DNA of 64,000 bases, from assembly GCA_964413535.1 (NCBI GenBank), contig CAYPTB010000062.1, positions 48,664-112,663 on the forward strand. The letters are read 5' to 3'. Made by a program: the position numbers and the translations under genes. The DNA comes from CAYPTB01 sp964413535 (GTDB lineage Bacteria > Planctomycetota > UBA1135 > GCA-002686595). Of this stretch, positions 16,554 through 25,803 are shown piece by piece (position 1 is the first letter of the stretch; every line of letters begins with the position of its first letter). Below the pieces are notes generated by a model. It ran no database searches and had not been told where the DNA came from. It worked only from the letters and a program-made list of their open reading frames with translations.

Positions 16554-19500
16554 CGCTCACCCCCCGCGACCTGCAGCGTCGTGCGCGCCCCCGCGCCGCC
16601 CGCGCGCAAGCGCCGCTCGGCCTCACGGGCGGAGAGCGCGCAGCGGAAGCCGACGGACTCCCCGCTCCAACCGCGCGGGCGATCGTCGAGCGCGGCGAAG
16701 TCGGCGAGCGGTCGCTCGAACGAGCCGCCGGCGATCCAGAACGAGCTCGCGCGCGCGACGTCGCTCGCGCCGAACTCCCGCGCGGAGACGGCCGGCGCGC
16801 GCAAGACCGCCGCGGCGTCGCGACCGAGGGCGCGCAAGCGCTCCCGCCCATCGCGCGCGTCGCCCTCCGCGCCCGCGCGGAAGCCCCAGGGCGTCGCGGT
16901 CCACTCGGCGGCGTTCGTGCACAGCTCGAAGAGGCGCGTGTCCGCGCTGACGTCCGCGCTCGCGCCCGCGGCGACGAGCGCGCGCGCACCCGCCGGCGCA
17001 GGCCTTCCTCCCGCGCCGCTCCACGCGGCGCAGGGCCGATAGCGGTTGCCGCCGCGCACCGCGTACTCCCACTCGACGAGCGACGGCAAGCGCTTCTCGA
17101 CCCAGCTCGCGTAGGCGCAGGCTTCCTCCCAGGTGACGCCGGTCGCCGGGAACGCGGGCGGCCGCGGGCGCAACCGCGCGAGCAGGTGCGCCATGCGCGG
17201 GCGATCGGCCGCAGCGCCCGCGGGCGACCCCGCGGGCCAGTGCGCGGGATCGACGTAGCCGTCGTCGGCCACGAGGAACTGCAGGAACGCCTCGCACGTG
17301 ACCTCGCGCTCGTCGAGGTAGAAGTCCTCGATGGCGCCGGGAGCGAGCTCGACCGCCCACGCGTGCGCGGCGTCGCCGCGCGAGAAGGGCGCGAGCCCCG
17401 CCGCCGCGAAGAGCTCGTTCTCGAGCGCGTCGCTGCGCCCGCCGAACACGTAGGGCGCGCCGGAGTTGCCCGCCACGAAGCACAGCGCCTCGACCGGGAC
17501 CTCGCCCATGCGCACGGCGACGCGCGCGGGATGCAGCGCGTGCGGGCTGCGCGGCGCGAGCGCGACCGCCGTGCGGAGCTCGCTCGCGTTCGCGAAGCGG
17601 TCGACGGCGGAGAGCCGGAGCTCGGCCGCTTCCCATTCGTCGGGAAGCTCCACGCGTCCTCTCAGATCACCTGGCTCGCCCGGCTCGCCGTCCGCGGCGG
17701 GCGTGAGCAGCACGCCGATCTCGCGCGCCGCAACGCCATCGACGCGCGCCCCTGCCGCGCGCGGCCCATCCGGGCGCTGTCCATCCGGGCGCGGCTCCGC
17801 GAGCGCCTCGGTGAGCGTGAGGTCGACGAGCGCGAGCCCGTTCGGGTCGCGCGCGCGCAGCGCGACACTGAAGCTGCCGTCGTGCTCGCGCTCCCAGGTC
17901 GCGCCGGCCCGCGGCGACGCGAGCTCGAGCGCGGGCCCGTGCCGCGCGACGTCGAGCACGAGCCGCGCCGGCGCGAGCGCGTTCCCCGCCGCGTCGCGTC
18001 CGCCGACCTCGAGCTCAAAGGCCCCGTCCTCCTCGATCTTCGGCACGCGCACGGAGAACGGCGGACCGGCGACGGCGAAGCTCGCGACGCTCGCGCCCGT
18101 AGGGTCGCGCACGCTGCACTCGAGCGCCGCAACCGGCGCCGAAGCGGCGTGCGCGGACTCGGACGCTCGCGCCTGGACGACGACCGCCTCGAAGACGAGC
18201 TCCGCGTCGGTCGTCCACTCGGCGCGCTCCGGGGCGCCCTGGAGCTCGACCCGCGCGCCGCCCGCGGCGACCGCGATCCGAAAGCGCGCGCGAACGTCCG
18301 GCGCGTCGATCGGCTCGCCCGTGGCCGTGTCGACGCGGAAGGCTTGCAGCGCGAGCACGAGCTCTCCCTCGCGCCCGAGCGCGAGCGGGAGCACGTGCGC
18401 CCCCGCGCCCAGGTCGAACGCGGCTTCCTGGACGAGCACACCGTCTCGGCCCTCGAGCCGCGCGAAGACGCGCGCGGGCACGGTGAGCGCGCCGCGCGGG
18501 CGCACGCGCAACGCCGCCCCGCGGCCGTCCGTGAACACGCGCGCGCCGTCCGTGAGCTCGACCGCGCCGTCTGTGAGCTCGCTCGCGCTCGATGCGAGCT
18601 CGCCGGTGAGCTCGCAGTCGAGCTCGATCCGCGCGGGTCCGAACGCGAACGGGAGCGCGCCCTCGACGCGGCCGCGCGCCGGATCGCTGCGCGCCACGCG
18701 CTCGTTCTCGTCCGCGACGAACGCGATCTGCCCGCGCAGCTCGCGCGCTCCCCACGCCACGCACAGCGGCGCGAGGTCGACCGTGTGGGCGCTTCGAGCC
18801 TCGACGCGGCCGCGCGCGAGCGGCTCGAGCTCCCCCTCGACCTCCACCCGCCATGCGAGCTCGGCGGGACGCTCGAGCTCGAGCGCGAAGAGCGGCCGAT
18901 CGCCGGGCACGAGGAACACGCGCGCGCCGCTGCGCGGCAGGCGAAGGGGCTCGGCTCCAGCAGCTTCCGCGCTCCCCACCAGCTCGGCCACGAACGAGCG
19001 CAGCGGCGTCTTCACGACCTCGAGCTCGAGCCGCCGCTCCAGCTCGCGCCCCGCGCCGTCCTGCAGCGTGAACGCGAGCTCGGCCGGTCCCGGCTTGAGC
19101 CCGAGCTCCGCGAGCGGGAGCGCGAAGCGCCGGCCGTCCGAATCGGTCGGGTCCGCGGCCGCGACGACGGGCTTCATGCGCAGCGGCTCGCCGCGCCCGG
19201 AGCGCACTTCGACCTGCGCGACGTCGCCCCTGCCGCCGCCCGCCAGCCGCACGGAGAGCTCGAGCTCCGCGGGATCGACGGCGCTGCGCTCCGTCCCCGC
19301 GACCTCGCGCTCGCCGAACGCGAAGCTCGCGAGACTCCACGCGTCGCGTCCGAGGAACACGAGCGTGAACGGCGCGAAGACGACCTCCCCGCCGACGGGC
19401 TCGAGCCGCACCTCCTCGCGCAGGAATCCGTCCAGGTCCGCGGGCGAGACGAGCTCGACCTCGCGCGGCGAGACCCAGCGCGCGCTCCAACCCGCGAGGG

Positions 19501-20236
19501 GCGCGCCGCTCGCCGCCGAGACGAGCCGAAGCTCCGCCGCGTCGATGTCGCGCGTGTCGCGCATGTCGCGCATGTCGCGCGCGGCCTCGCCGGGAACGTC
19601 GAAGGTCAGCACGACCGAACGACGCTCCGGTCCCAGGTACAGCGGCTCCGCCGCGATCTGTCCGCCGCCCGCTGCCGCGAACAAGATGTACGGTTCGCGC
19701 GCGCGTCCCCGAACCAGCGCGAGCGCGACGACGCCTGCGAGCACGAGGCCGGCGACCAGGACGCGCCGCCCAAGCGCAACGCGCGCGCCCGGTGCGTGCG
19801 CGCCGCGCCCGCCCGCGCGAGGCGTTTCCCCGCGAAGCGCTTCGTCGGGGAGCGAGTCACCGCGGAGCGGGTCCTCGCGAAGCGAATCATCGCGGAGGGA
19901 GTCACCGCGGAGCGATTTATCGCGGAGCGAGTCATCGGAGAGCGACTCCGCGGAGCGCTGGCCCGAGCGCGAGCCCTCGCCAAGCGCTTGCGAAGAACGC
20001 CCGCGAGCAGGAGCGAGCGTGCCCGCCGACTCCCGCACGCCAGCTCCGAGCAAGCGCTCGCCGAACGCGACCCAGTCCGGGTAGAGCGCGGCGAGCTCGT
20101 CCGCGAGGTCGGGGTGCGCGGCCGCGAGCTCGCGCAACGCCGCCGGCCCCGCTCCCGCGTCCCAGCGCGCGAGCGCCTCGGCGAGGACTCCCTCGGCACG
20201 CGCCCGCCGCACGCTCTCTCCGCTCACCTGTCCCAT
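16550..20236 (-). CDS. Large membrane-anchored protein with C-terminal FGE/SUMF1-like domain
   Basis: 1228 residues. Residues 1-65 resemble the small N-terminal helical region seen before planctomycete Ser/Thr kinases (ALRELAAAHPDLADELAALY). Residues about 97-140 are a five-residue tandem repeat (SLRDD/SLRGD type), followed by a membrane helix at about 158-176. A long beta-sandwich region (about 180-900) is Ig-like and unrecognised. From about 915 to 1215 there is a formylglycine-generating-enzyme-like domain: FYLDEREVTCEAFLQFL, ATGVTWEEACAYASWVEKRL, ELCTNAAEWTATPWGF, WIAGGSFERP and VGFRCA. The cysteine pair that binds copper in active FGE, expected after GGSF, is absent. A C-type-lectin-like binding role is therefore more likely than oxidation of sulfatases. 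It is coupled to the lipoprotein downstream. Confidence 0.8.
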   Translation of the reverse strand: MGQVSGESVRRARAEGVLAEALARWDAGAGPAALRELAAAHPDLADELAALYPDWVAFGERLLGAGVRESAGTLAPARGRSSQALGEGSRSGQRSAESLSDDSLRDKSLRGDSLRDDSLREDPLRGDSLPDEALRGETPRAGGRGAHAPGARVALGRRVLVAGLVLAGVVALALVRGRAREPYILFAAAGGGQIAAEPLYLGPERRSVVLTFDVPGEAARDMRDMRDTRDIDAAELRLVSAASGAPLAGWSARWVSPREVELVSPADLDGFLREEVRLEPVGGEVVFAPFTLVFLGRDAWSLASFAFGEREVAGTERSAVDPAELELSVRLAGGGRGDVAQVEVRSGRGEPLRMKPVVAAADPTDSDGRRFALPLAELGLKPGPAELAFTLQDGAGRELERRLELEVVKTPLRSFVAELVGSAEAAGAEPLRLPRSGARVFLVPGDRPLFALELERPAELAWRVEVEGELEPLARGRVEARSAHTVDLAPLCVAWGARELRGQIAFVADENERVARSDPARGRVEGALPFAFGPARIELDCELTGELASSASELTDGAVELTDGARVFTDGRGAALRVRPRGALTVPARVFARLEGRDGVLVQEAAFDLGAGAHVLPLALGREGELVLALQAFRVDTATGEPIDAPDVRARFRIAVAAGGARVELQGAPERAEWTTDAELVFEAVVVQARASESAHAASAPVAALECSVRDPTGASVASFAVAGPPFSVRVPKIEEDGAFELEVGGRDAAGNALAPARLVLDVARHGPALELASPRAGATWEREHDGSFSVALRARDPNGLALVDLTLTEALAEPRPDGQRPDGPRAAGARVDGVAAREIGVLLTPAADGEPGEPGDLRGRVELPDEWEAAELRLSAVDRFANASELRTAVALAPRSPHALHPARVAVRMGEVPVEALCFVAGNSGAPYVFGGRSDALENELFAAAGLAPFSRGDAAHAWAVELAPGAIEDFYLDEREVTCEAFLQFLVADDGYVDPAHWPAGSPAGAAADRPRMAHLLARLRPRPPAFPATGVTWEEACAYASWVEKRLPSLVEWEYAVRGGNRYRPCAAWSGAGGRPAPAGARALVAAGASADVSADTRLFELCTNAAEWTATPWGFRAGAEGDARDGRERLRALGRDAAAVLRAPAVSAREFGASDVARASSFWIAGGSFERPLADFAALDDRPRGWSGESVGFRCALSAREAERRLRAGGAGARTTLQVAGGER
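19822..19956. repeat. 15-base minisatellite encoding pentapeptide repeats
   Basis: Eight clean 15-base units from 19822 to 19941 and a ninth, weaker one to 19956, with consensus close to gcgagtcaccgcgga on the plus strand. They stay in frame with the FGE-domain gene and encode S-L-R-x-D-type pentapeptides just before its membrane helix. A smaller 9-base repeat (tgtcgcgca type, about 19542-19580) lies in the same gene beyond the helix. Confidence 0.85.
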
Positions 20237-20374
20237 CGCACCGCCGTCGGGACGGAGATTCTAGGCACACGATCCGCGGAGCGGTCCGCTCTTCGGCAGC
20301 GGCTGCTCACGCACCCGAGCCGTCCGCGCTCACTCGCTCCGCCGCCACCCATGCCGCGGCCCGCGCGCGCTTCC

Positions 20375-21577
20375 TCAGGAGCGCTCGGGTTCGAGGAAAC
20401 GCACGGCGCTCCCCGACCCCGCGTCCGCCGCGCCGTTCCGCTCGCCCAGCGCGTCGCGCAGGCGCCGGCCGAGGTCGGTCGGGGTCGGGTCGGATCCCGC
20501 GAGGTCTTCCGCCTCGCTCGCGAATTCGGCGAGCGCCTGGGCGCTCTCGGCGTCCTCGGGATCCAAGCGCCGGCCGTCCTCGGCGAAGAGCGAGAGCGAG
20601 AGCCGGCCCTCTTCGGGCTGGATCGAGAGCACGCGCACCGCCAAGGTCGCGCCCACGTGCGCGGCCTTGTGCACGGGCTCGTCGGGACCGAGGCCCGCTT
20701 CCGAGCGGTGCAAGAGCCCCTCGACGCCCGGCCGCACGCGTACGAACGCGCCGTAGTCCGCCAGACGCGTCACGCTGCCGAGCACGACGCCTCCCGGCCC
20801 CACCTCGCGCGCGAACGCGTTCCACGGGCTCTCGCTCCTCTGCTTGAGCCCGAGACCGATGCGCTTGCCGCCGCGCTTCACGTGCAGGACCACGGCGTCG
20901 ACCGCGTCGCCCTTCTTCACGACGTCGCTCGGGTGCGCCACGCGCTCCCACGCCAGGTTCGACACGTGGATCAAGCCCTCGAGCCCGTGGCCGAAGCGCA
21001 CGAACGCGCCGTAGTCCTCGACGCGCGTGACGCGGCCGTGCACGACCGCACCCGGCGCGAGCGAGCCGATCGCGCGCGCCTGCTCGCTCTCGCGCTCGCG
21101 CTGCAGCACGCGCTTGCGCGACACGGCGCAGCGCTGGCGCTCCGCGTCGACCTCCGTCACCTCGCACGTGATCACCTTGCCCACGAGCGCCGCCGAATCC
21201 TCGCCCCGGTCGAGCCCCGTCTGCGACTTGGGCAGGAACGCGTGCAGCGCGCCGACCTTCACCTCGAGCCCGCCCGGCTTGGCGCGCACGACGCGCGCCT
21301 GCACGAGCGAGCCCACCTCCATGCTCTCCCACGTCGCGAGCACGGGCTCTTCCACGAGCGACAGCGCCCACAAGCCCTCCTCCTGCCCGCGCAGCGTGAA
21401 GCGGTGTTCCTCCCCGACCCTCGGCTCGCCCCGGAACGCGCGCGACGAGATCACGCCCTGCATGCGCGGCCCGAGCTCGACGAACACGTCGTCGCGGTCG
21501 ATTCCCACGATCGTCCCGTCGACGACGCGCAGCGTGTGCGCGCCGTGATCCGAGGGCTCCGGAGGCCGCCGCCGCAT
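20375..21577 (-). CDS. Ribosomal protein S1-like RNA-binding protein, four S1 domains (copy 1)
   Basis: 400 residues from the ATG at 21577; a longer frame from 21634 adds only basic residues. Four S1 (OB-fold) repeats are visible. The first contains VVDGTIVGIDRDDVFVELG. The second contains VQARVVRAKPGGLEVKVGAL. The third contains VHGRVTRVEDYGAFVRFGHG then LEGLIHVSNLAWERV. The fourth contains LGSVTRLADYGAFVRVRPGV then EGLLHRSE. The third is the most canonical and ends with the S1-typical GGKRIGLGLKQ. The C-terminal 60 residues are acidic and disordered. S1-like proteins bind mRNA during translation or RNA decay. This is a paralogue of the four-S1 gene at 36.7-37.9 kb and is the more divergent of the two. 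It is monocistronic as far as I can see. Confidence 0.85.
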   Translation of the reverse strand: MRRRPPEPSDHGAHTLRVVDGTIVGIDRDDVFVELGPRMQGVISSRAFRGEPRVGEEHRFTLRGQEEGLWALSLVEEPVLATWESMEVGSLVQARVVRAKPGGLEVKVGALHAFLPKSQTGLDRGEDSAALVGKVITCEVTEVDAERQRCAVSRKRVLQRERESEQARAIGSLAPGAVVHGRVTRVEDYGAFVRFGHGLEGLIHVSNLAWERVAHPSDVVKKGDAVDAVVLHVKRGGKRIGLGLKQRSESPWNAFAREVGPGGVVLGSVTRLADYGAFVRVRPGVEGLLHRSEAGLGPDEPVHKAAHVGATLAVRVLSIQPEEGRLSLSLFAEDGRRLDPEDAESAQALAEFASEAEDLAGSDPTPTDLGRRLRDALGERNGAADAGSGSAVRFLEPERS

Positions 21578-21697
21578 GCCGGGAAAGATACGGCATCGCC
21601 GCGGCAGGGTCGCGCGGCGCGCCGCGGCTCTCACCCCATCACGTGAGCGACTCGCCGTCCGACGGCCGGGAGCGAACGTGCGACGGCGTGGCCGCGA

Positions 21698-23842
21698 TCA
21701 GACGTCGGTGCAAAGGAGGCCCTCGGGGATCGGCTCGACGCGGACCTCGAGCGGCTCGCTCGGATCGACGGAGTCGAGGTCCCGTTCCGGGAAGAGCCCC
21801 GTAACGACGACCCTCACGGCCGGCGCGAACGTCTCGACCGCGAAGCGGCCGCGGCTGTCCGTGACGAGCTGGGCGCGCGTCTCCACTCCGTCGAGGCCGG
21901 GAACGCCGACCGCTACGCTCGCGCCGCGGACGGGATGCCCTTCCAAGGACACGACGCTGCCCCGAAGCCAACGCGGCGAGCCGTCGACCACGAGCTCGAC
22001 GCGCGACCGCGCCGACGTCTCGATCCCCACCGGTCCGGCGACCGTGAACCCGGTCGCGTCGAGCAGTCGCACCGAGACGGTGACGCCGGCACGGACGCCG
22101 TGGATCGTGCGCGTCCCGTCGAGCCCCAGTGGGATCCGGAAACGGTTCCCTCGGTGCGGTGCCAACGAGCCCTCGGAATCGTCGTGCATCCATCCGTCGC
22201 CGACGAGGTCGTCGCGCGACGACACCTCCACGACACCGCCCGCTTCGCTCCAGTGGCTGCCGTCGGCGCCCCGAGCGGAGACGATGAGCTCCGACGCCCG
22301 GTGGAGCACGACCACCTTCTCGGCGGAGTCGTCCGCTTCGAACTCGGTCCCGAAGACGAGCCCTGTGCAGTACCCGGAAGCCCGAACGTAGGTCTGCGTC
22401 GCCAACGTGACCTCATCCAGGACGGAGATCGAGCTCCCACCCTCGAGGTGCATGGTAAACCGAGCCGCGCGGATCGTCTGCCCTGGATACTCGAAGAGAC
22501 CCACTGAGCGCCTGCCAAGCTCCGACGTCACGACCGTCATCCGCAGCTCCGTCACCGAAACCTCGGCGCGTCCGTCGCGCCCGGTGAAGACCGGCTCGGG
22601 GCTCGCGTTCCAGTGGACCGCCGCCCCTCGGATCGGCGCGCCGCGCGCGTCGAGCACGCGCACGACCCGACTCCCTGCGGCATCGAGGACCCAGTCGCCG
22701 AAGTCGTGCTCGTACCAGTCGCCAGCGACCATTCGCGCGACCGTCAGGCGTCCGTCCGGCGAGCGCGCCTCCACGTACGCGGTCGCGCCCTCGGAGAGAA
22801 CGGGACGGCGACGGCGCAGCACGAACCTGCCGTCGCCCGCCGTCTCGGTCCGATCCTCGTAGTCGACGCGGGTCGGGCCGAGGCGCCCGACCCGGACGGT
22901 CGCGCCCGCGATCGGAGCTCCTCCACCGTCGACGACGCGCCCGCGGATCCAGTGGAAGGGCACGAGGTCGAGCACGAGACCTTCGGCCGGTCCCGCGATC
23001 GGGTAGGAACCGCGCACCTTCGGCTCCGCCACGAACTCGTGGCTCGGCGGCGGATGCACGAAGCCGCGCGCGTCGTGCGGAATGCCGCGGAATGCGAACG
23101 ATCCGTCGCCCGCGCGCACGCGCGCGACCTGCCAACGGCCGTCCTTGTCGGAATTCGCTCCGGCGAGCTCGCGCCACAGCGCCTCCGGCAACGTCGCCGG
23201 CTTCCAATCGCGGCCCCACAGCGCGAGCTCGACGTCCGTCTCCGGCAGCTTGCCCTCGACCGTCAAGACGCCCGCGATGAGCCCGGCGTGCGGCAGCCGG
23301 ATCACGAGCTCCGCGAGCGCGCCCCGCGTGCCGATCCCGTCGCTCGCCCCGACGTCGTCCGGTAGCGCGAGCGGCTCGTCGTGCACGCCCCACAGCACGC
23401 CGACGACGGCGACGCACACGTCGTCTCGCGCGTCGCGCGGAAGGCGCAGCAAAGCGCGCCCCTCTGCGTCCGCGCGCGCCTCCGACAACGCGCGATACGC
23501 GTCGTGCAGCACGAGCCGCGCGCCGGCCGCAGGCTCGCCGTCCGCATGCTCGACGCGCACGCGCACGGGGACGTCGCTCCGCGTGAGCGCCTCGCGCGAT
23601 CCGGGCACGACGTCCTCCGGACCCGCGACGTCCGCATCGACGCTCGGCACGGCGACGCCTTCAACCCGCTCCAGCACACCCGACTCGCTCGCAGACTCGG
23701 CGATGGCCATGACGGCGCTCTCGCCGGAGAAGCCGATCCACGCCAGGGCTAGCACGAGCAGCGCTCCGCACATCCCGATCGCGACCACGACGATGGATCG
23801 TCGCGTCCGCCGGGCATCGGCTCGTGGCATCGCTGAGCTCAT
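21698..23842 (-). CDS. Carboxypeptidase-regulatory-like (Ig-fold) membrane-anchored protein, paralogue C
   Basis: 714 residues; its ATG overlaps the stop of the upstream paralogue (ATGA, 23839-23842). A membrane anchor spans about residues 16-37 (IVVVAIGMCGALLVLALAWIGF). The rest is a string of beta-sandwich modules of the CarboxypepD_reg type, recognised by recurring patterns such as GVLTVEGKLPETDVEL, RGRVVDGGGAPIAGATVRVG and GSVVSLEGHPVRGASVAVGV, then VTDSRGRFAVETFAP. These modules act as structural or ligand-binding spacers at the cell surface; no catalytic domain is attached. The block DARLVLHDAYRA...VHDEPLALP corresponds to the best-conserved part of the other two paralogues. It is the third gene of a three-gene operon. 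Confidence 0.78.
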   Translation of the reverse strand: MSSAMPRADARRTRRSIVVVAIGMCGALLVLALAWIGFSGESAVMAIAESASESGVLERVEGVAVPSVDADVAGPEDVVPGSREALTRSDVPVRVRVEHADGEPAAGARLVLHDAYRALSEARADAEGRALLRLPRDARDDVCVAVVGVLWGVHDEPLALPDDVGASDGIGTRGALAELVIRLPHAGLIAGVLTVEGKLPETDVELALWGRDWKPATLPEALWRELAGANSDKDGRWQVARVRAGDGSFAFRGIPHDARGFVHPPPSHEFVAEPKVRGSYPIAGPAEGLVLDLVPFHWIRGRVVDGGGAPIAGATVRVGRLGPTRVDYEDRTETAGDGRFVLRRRRPVLSEGATAYVEARSPDGRLTVARMVAGDWYEHDFGDWVLDAAGSRVVRVLDARGAPIRGAAVHWNASPEPVFTGRDGRAEVSVTELRMTVVTSELGRRSVGLFEYPGQTIRAARFTMHLEGGSSISVLDEVTLATQTYVRASGYCTGLVFGTEFEADDSAEKVVVLHRASELIVSARGADGSHWSEAGGVVEVSSRDDLVGDGWMHDDSEGSLAPHRGNRFRIPLGLDGTRTIHGVRAGVTVSVRLLDATGFTVAGPVGIETSARSRVELVVDGSPRWLRGSVVSLEGHPVRGASVAVGVPGLDGVETRAQLVTDSRGRFAVETFAPAVRVVVTGLFPERDLDSVDPSEPLEVRVEPIPEGLLCTDV

Positions 23843-25803
23843 CGTTGCTCCATCCGGATCTCGAGAGGCGAATCGGCTGGGTCGACGGACGCCAGTCGGA
23901 GGTTCGCGCAGCTCGCAGCTTGCACCAGGAGGCCGAGCGAGGATGCCGTCGTTTCGACGCGGAATCGACCCTGGCGGTCCGTGACCAGCCGCGCCGCCAC
24001 GTCCACAATTGCATGGACGGTCGCACCCCGCAGCGGGACGCCCTCCGGATCCAGCACGACGCCTTGCAGCGTTCGCGACGGGCGATCGGCCGCCAGCTCG
24101 ATTCGCAGCTCTCCCACCGGGCTCGAGTCGACGTTCTGCTCCGCAGCGATCCTTCCCGTCGGGTCGAACAGCCGGATGCGGAGCGGGACTCCGGTACGGA
24201 TGCCGCGCACGGTCGTGGAGCTCGGCGATCGCACGGCGACGAGGTGGCTCGTGATTCCGCCTTCCGGGGACGCGACGATCGCCAGGGACTCCGAGCCGAA
24301 GTCGTTCAGCATCTCCCAGCCCGCGTCGAATAGCTCTCGGGTCGAGGCGACTTCGAGCCACCAGTCCGGCGCCTCGAGAACGCGTCCGCTCGCTTCCCGC
24401 GCGACCACCACGAGCCTCGTCTCGCGGTAGAGCTCGACGAGCGTGGTCGACGGCGACCGCGTCGCGGCCCGATAACCGTCGGCGACCACGTACAGCGGCG
24501 CCCTCGTCGTCTCCTTCGGCACGAGCATCGTCGTCATACCCTCCGCGTCGGTGAGAGTCGACTCGTATCGATAGGCCTTCCACCACACACGTGCGCCGCC
24601 GATCGGCGCGCCATCGCGCTCGCGGACGAGGAGCCGGCGCGCATCGATCGGATGGAGCACGACGTCGCCGATACCAGCAGGGGAGTCGAAGCAGTCGAAG
24701 CCGCTCGAGGCGATCGTTCCCGCCTCCGCTCGATCGGGCGACCACGCCTCGATCTCGAGCACGCTTGTGTCGTCCTTCGGAGGGTGCAGAGACAGCGCGA
24801 AGTCGCCCTCGCTCGACGCAACGGAGTAGGAAAGGTGGATGTCCGCGATGCGCCGAACCAGGGCTCCTGCCACCGCCGAACCGTCTGCGCGGATCGCTCG
24901 CCCGCGAACCACGGAGAACGGAACGAGGTCCAGATGCATGCCCTCCAGAGGCCCGGCGATCGCGATCGACCCCCTGATCTCGTGGCTCGGAGGTGACGGT
25001 ACGTCGCGAGGCGGACCGCTGCCTCCGCGGATCGCGTCCGCCTGCACCCGGAGCACGTACTCGCCCGCCGGACGCAGTGAACCTTCGATTCCCTCGGGGA
25101 TCCCGCGGAACTCGAAGATGCCCTCTCCGGCGCGCACACGCGCGACCTGCCACGGAAGATCGGCGGGGAGACCCGCGCCCCGTAACCGATCCCACACGCT
25201 CCTCGGGAGGCTTGCCGGCCGCAGCTCGACGCCGTCGAGCGCGATCTCGACCTCCGATTCCGGCGCCAGTCCCTTCACGGTCACGCGGCCTGCGATGCGG
25301 CCGGCGTGCGGGAAGACGATGGGGATCTCCGCGGCGACCTCTGCGTGCGGGGCAAGCGGCTCGTCGTGCACGCCGAAGCCCGCGCCGGCGACGGCGATCC
25401 AGAGCTCGCGCTCGAGGGCGGCGGGCGTGCAGCGCAGCGTCGCGCGGCCGCTTTCGTCCGTGCGGGTCTCGTCGAGCGCCGCGCGTGCATCGTGCAACAC
25501 GAGGCGGGCTTGCGGGGCCGGCGTCCCGTCCGCGTAGCCGACGCGCACACGCAGACGGCGATCGACCGCGAGCGCCGCACGGTCTTCGGTCGCGTCCGAG
25601 CCCGGGGCGGTCACGGTCGGCCGAGCCGTCTCTGGAGGCGGTGTCGGAGCGTCGCGCAGGATCGCTGCGACCGACTGGAGATCGGAGACGCTCGTCCACC
25701 ACGCGAGCGCGATCAACCCGAGCGCGGCGAGCACGACGAGCAGGCGCAGCGAGTTCGCGCGTTCGGCGCGTCTCTCGAACGTGCTTCGCGCCTTGCCGTT
25801 CAT
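23839..25803 (-). CDS. Carboxypeptidase-regulatory-like (Ig-fold) membrane-anchored protein, paralogue B
   Basis: 654 residues; it overlaps the gene before it (ATGA at 25800-25803) and the gene after it (ATGA at 23839-23842). An anchor helix lies at about residues 18-36 (SLRLLVVLAALGLIALAWW). A variable Pro/Thr-rich linker follows, then the module RLRVRVGYADGTPAPQARLV through GAGFGVHDEPLAP shared with paralogue A. Later modules include GRVTVKGLAPESEVEIAL, VVRGRAIRADGSAVAGALVR and VVLDPEGVPLRGATVHAIVD, ending with LVTDRQGRFRVETTA. The C-terminus PADSPLEIRMEQR matches the paralogues' endings (DDSPLELRMVKR, SEPLEVRVEP). No enzyme domain is present. A surface-displayed, multi-subunit structural role is inferred from the tandem, coupled arrangement. 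Confidence 0.78.
   Translation of the reverse strand: MNGKARSTFERRAERANSLRLLVVLAALGLIALAWWTSVSDLQSVAAILRDAPTPPPETARPTVTAPGSDATEDRAALAVDRRLRVRVGYADGTPAPQARLVLHDARAALDETRTDESGRATLRCTPAALERELWIAVAGAGFGVHDEPLAPHAEVAAEIPIVFPHAGRIAGRVTVKGLAPESEVEIALDGVELRPASLPRSVWDRLRGAGLPADLPWQVARVRAGEGIFEFRGIPEGIEGSLRPAGEYVLRVQADAIRGGSGPPRDVPSPPSHEIRGSIAIAGPLEGMHLDLVPFSVVRGRAIRADGSAVAGALVRRIADIHLSYSVASSEGDFALSLHPPKDDTSVLEIEAWSPDRAEAGTIASSGFDCFDSPAGIGDVVLHPIDARRLLVRERDGAPIGGARVWWKAYRYESTLTDAEGMTTMLVPKETTRAPLYVVADGYRAATRSPSTTLVELYRETRLVVVAREASGRVLEAPDWWLEVASTRELFDAGWEMLNDFGSESLAIVASPEGGITSHLVAVRSPSSTTVRGIRTGVPLRIRLFDPTGRIAAEQNVDSSPVGELRIELAADRPSRTLQGVVLDPEGVPLRGATVHAIVDVAARLVTDRQGRFRVETTASSLGLLVQAASCANLRLASVDPADSPLEIRMEQR
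25355..25464. repeat. 110-base segment duplicated in paralogue A (copy in B)
   Basis: Matches 27271-27380 with only two mismatches (positions 74 and 99 of the segment), in the same codon frame of two adjacent paralogues. Neighbouring sequence of the same module is clearly more diverged. Confidence 0.85.
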
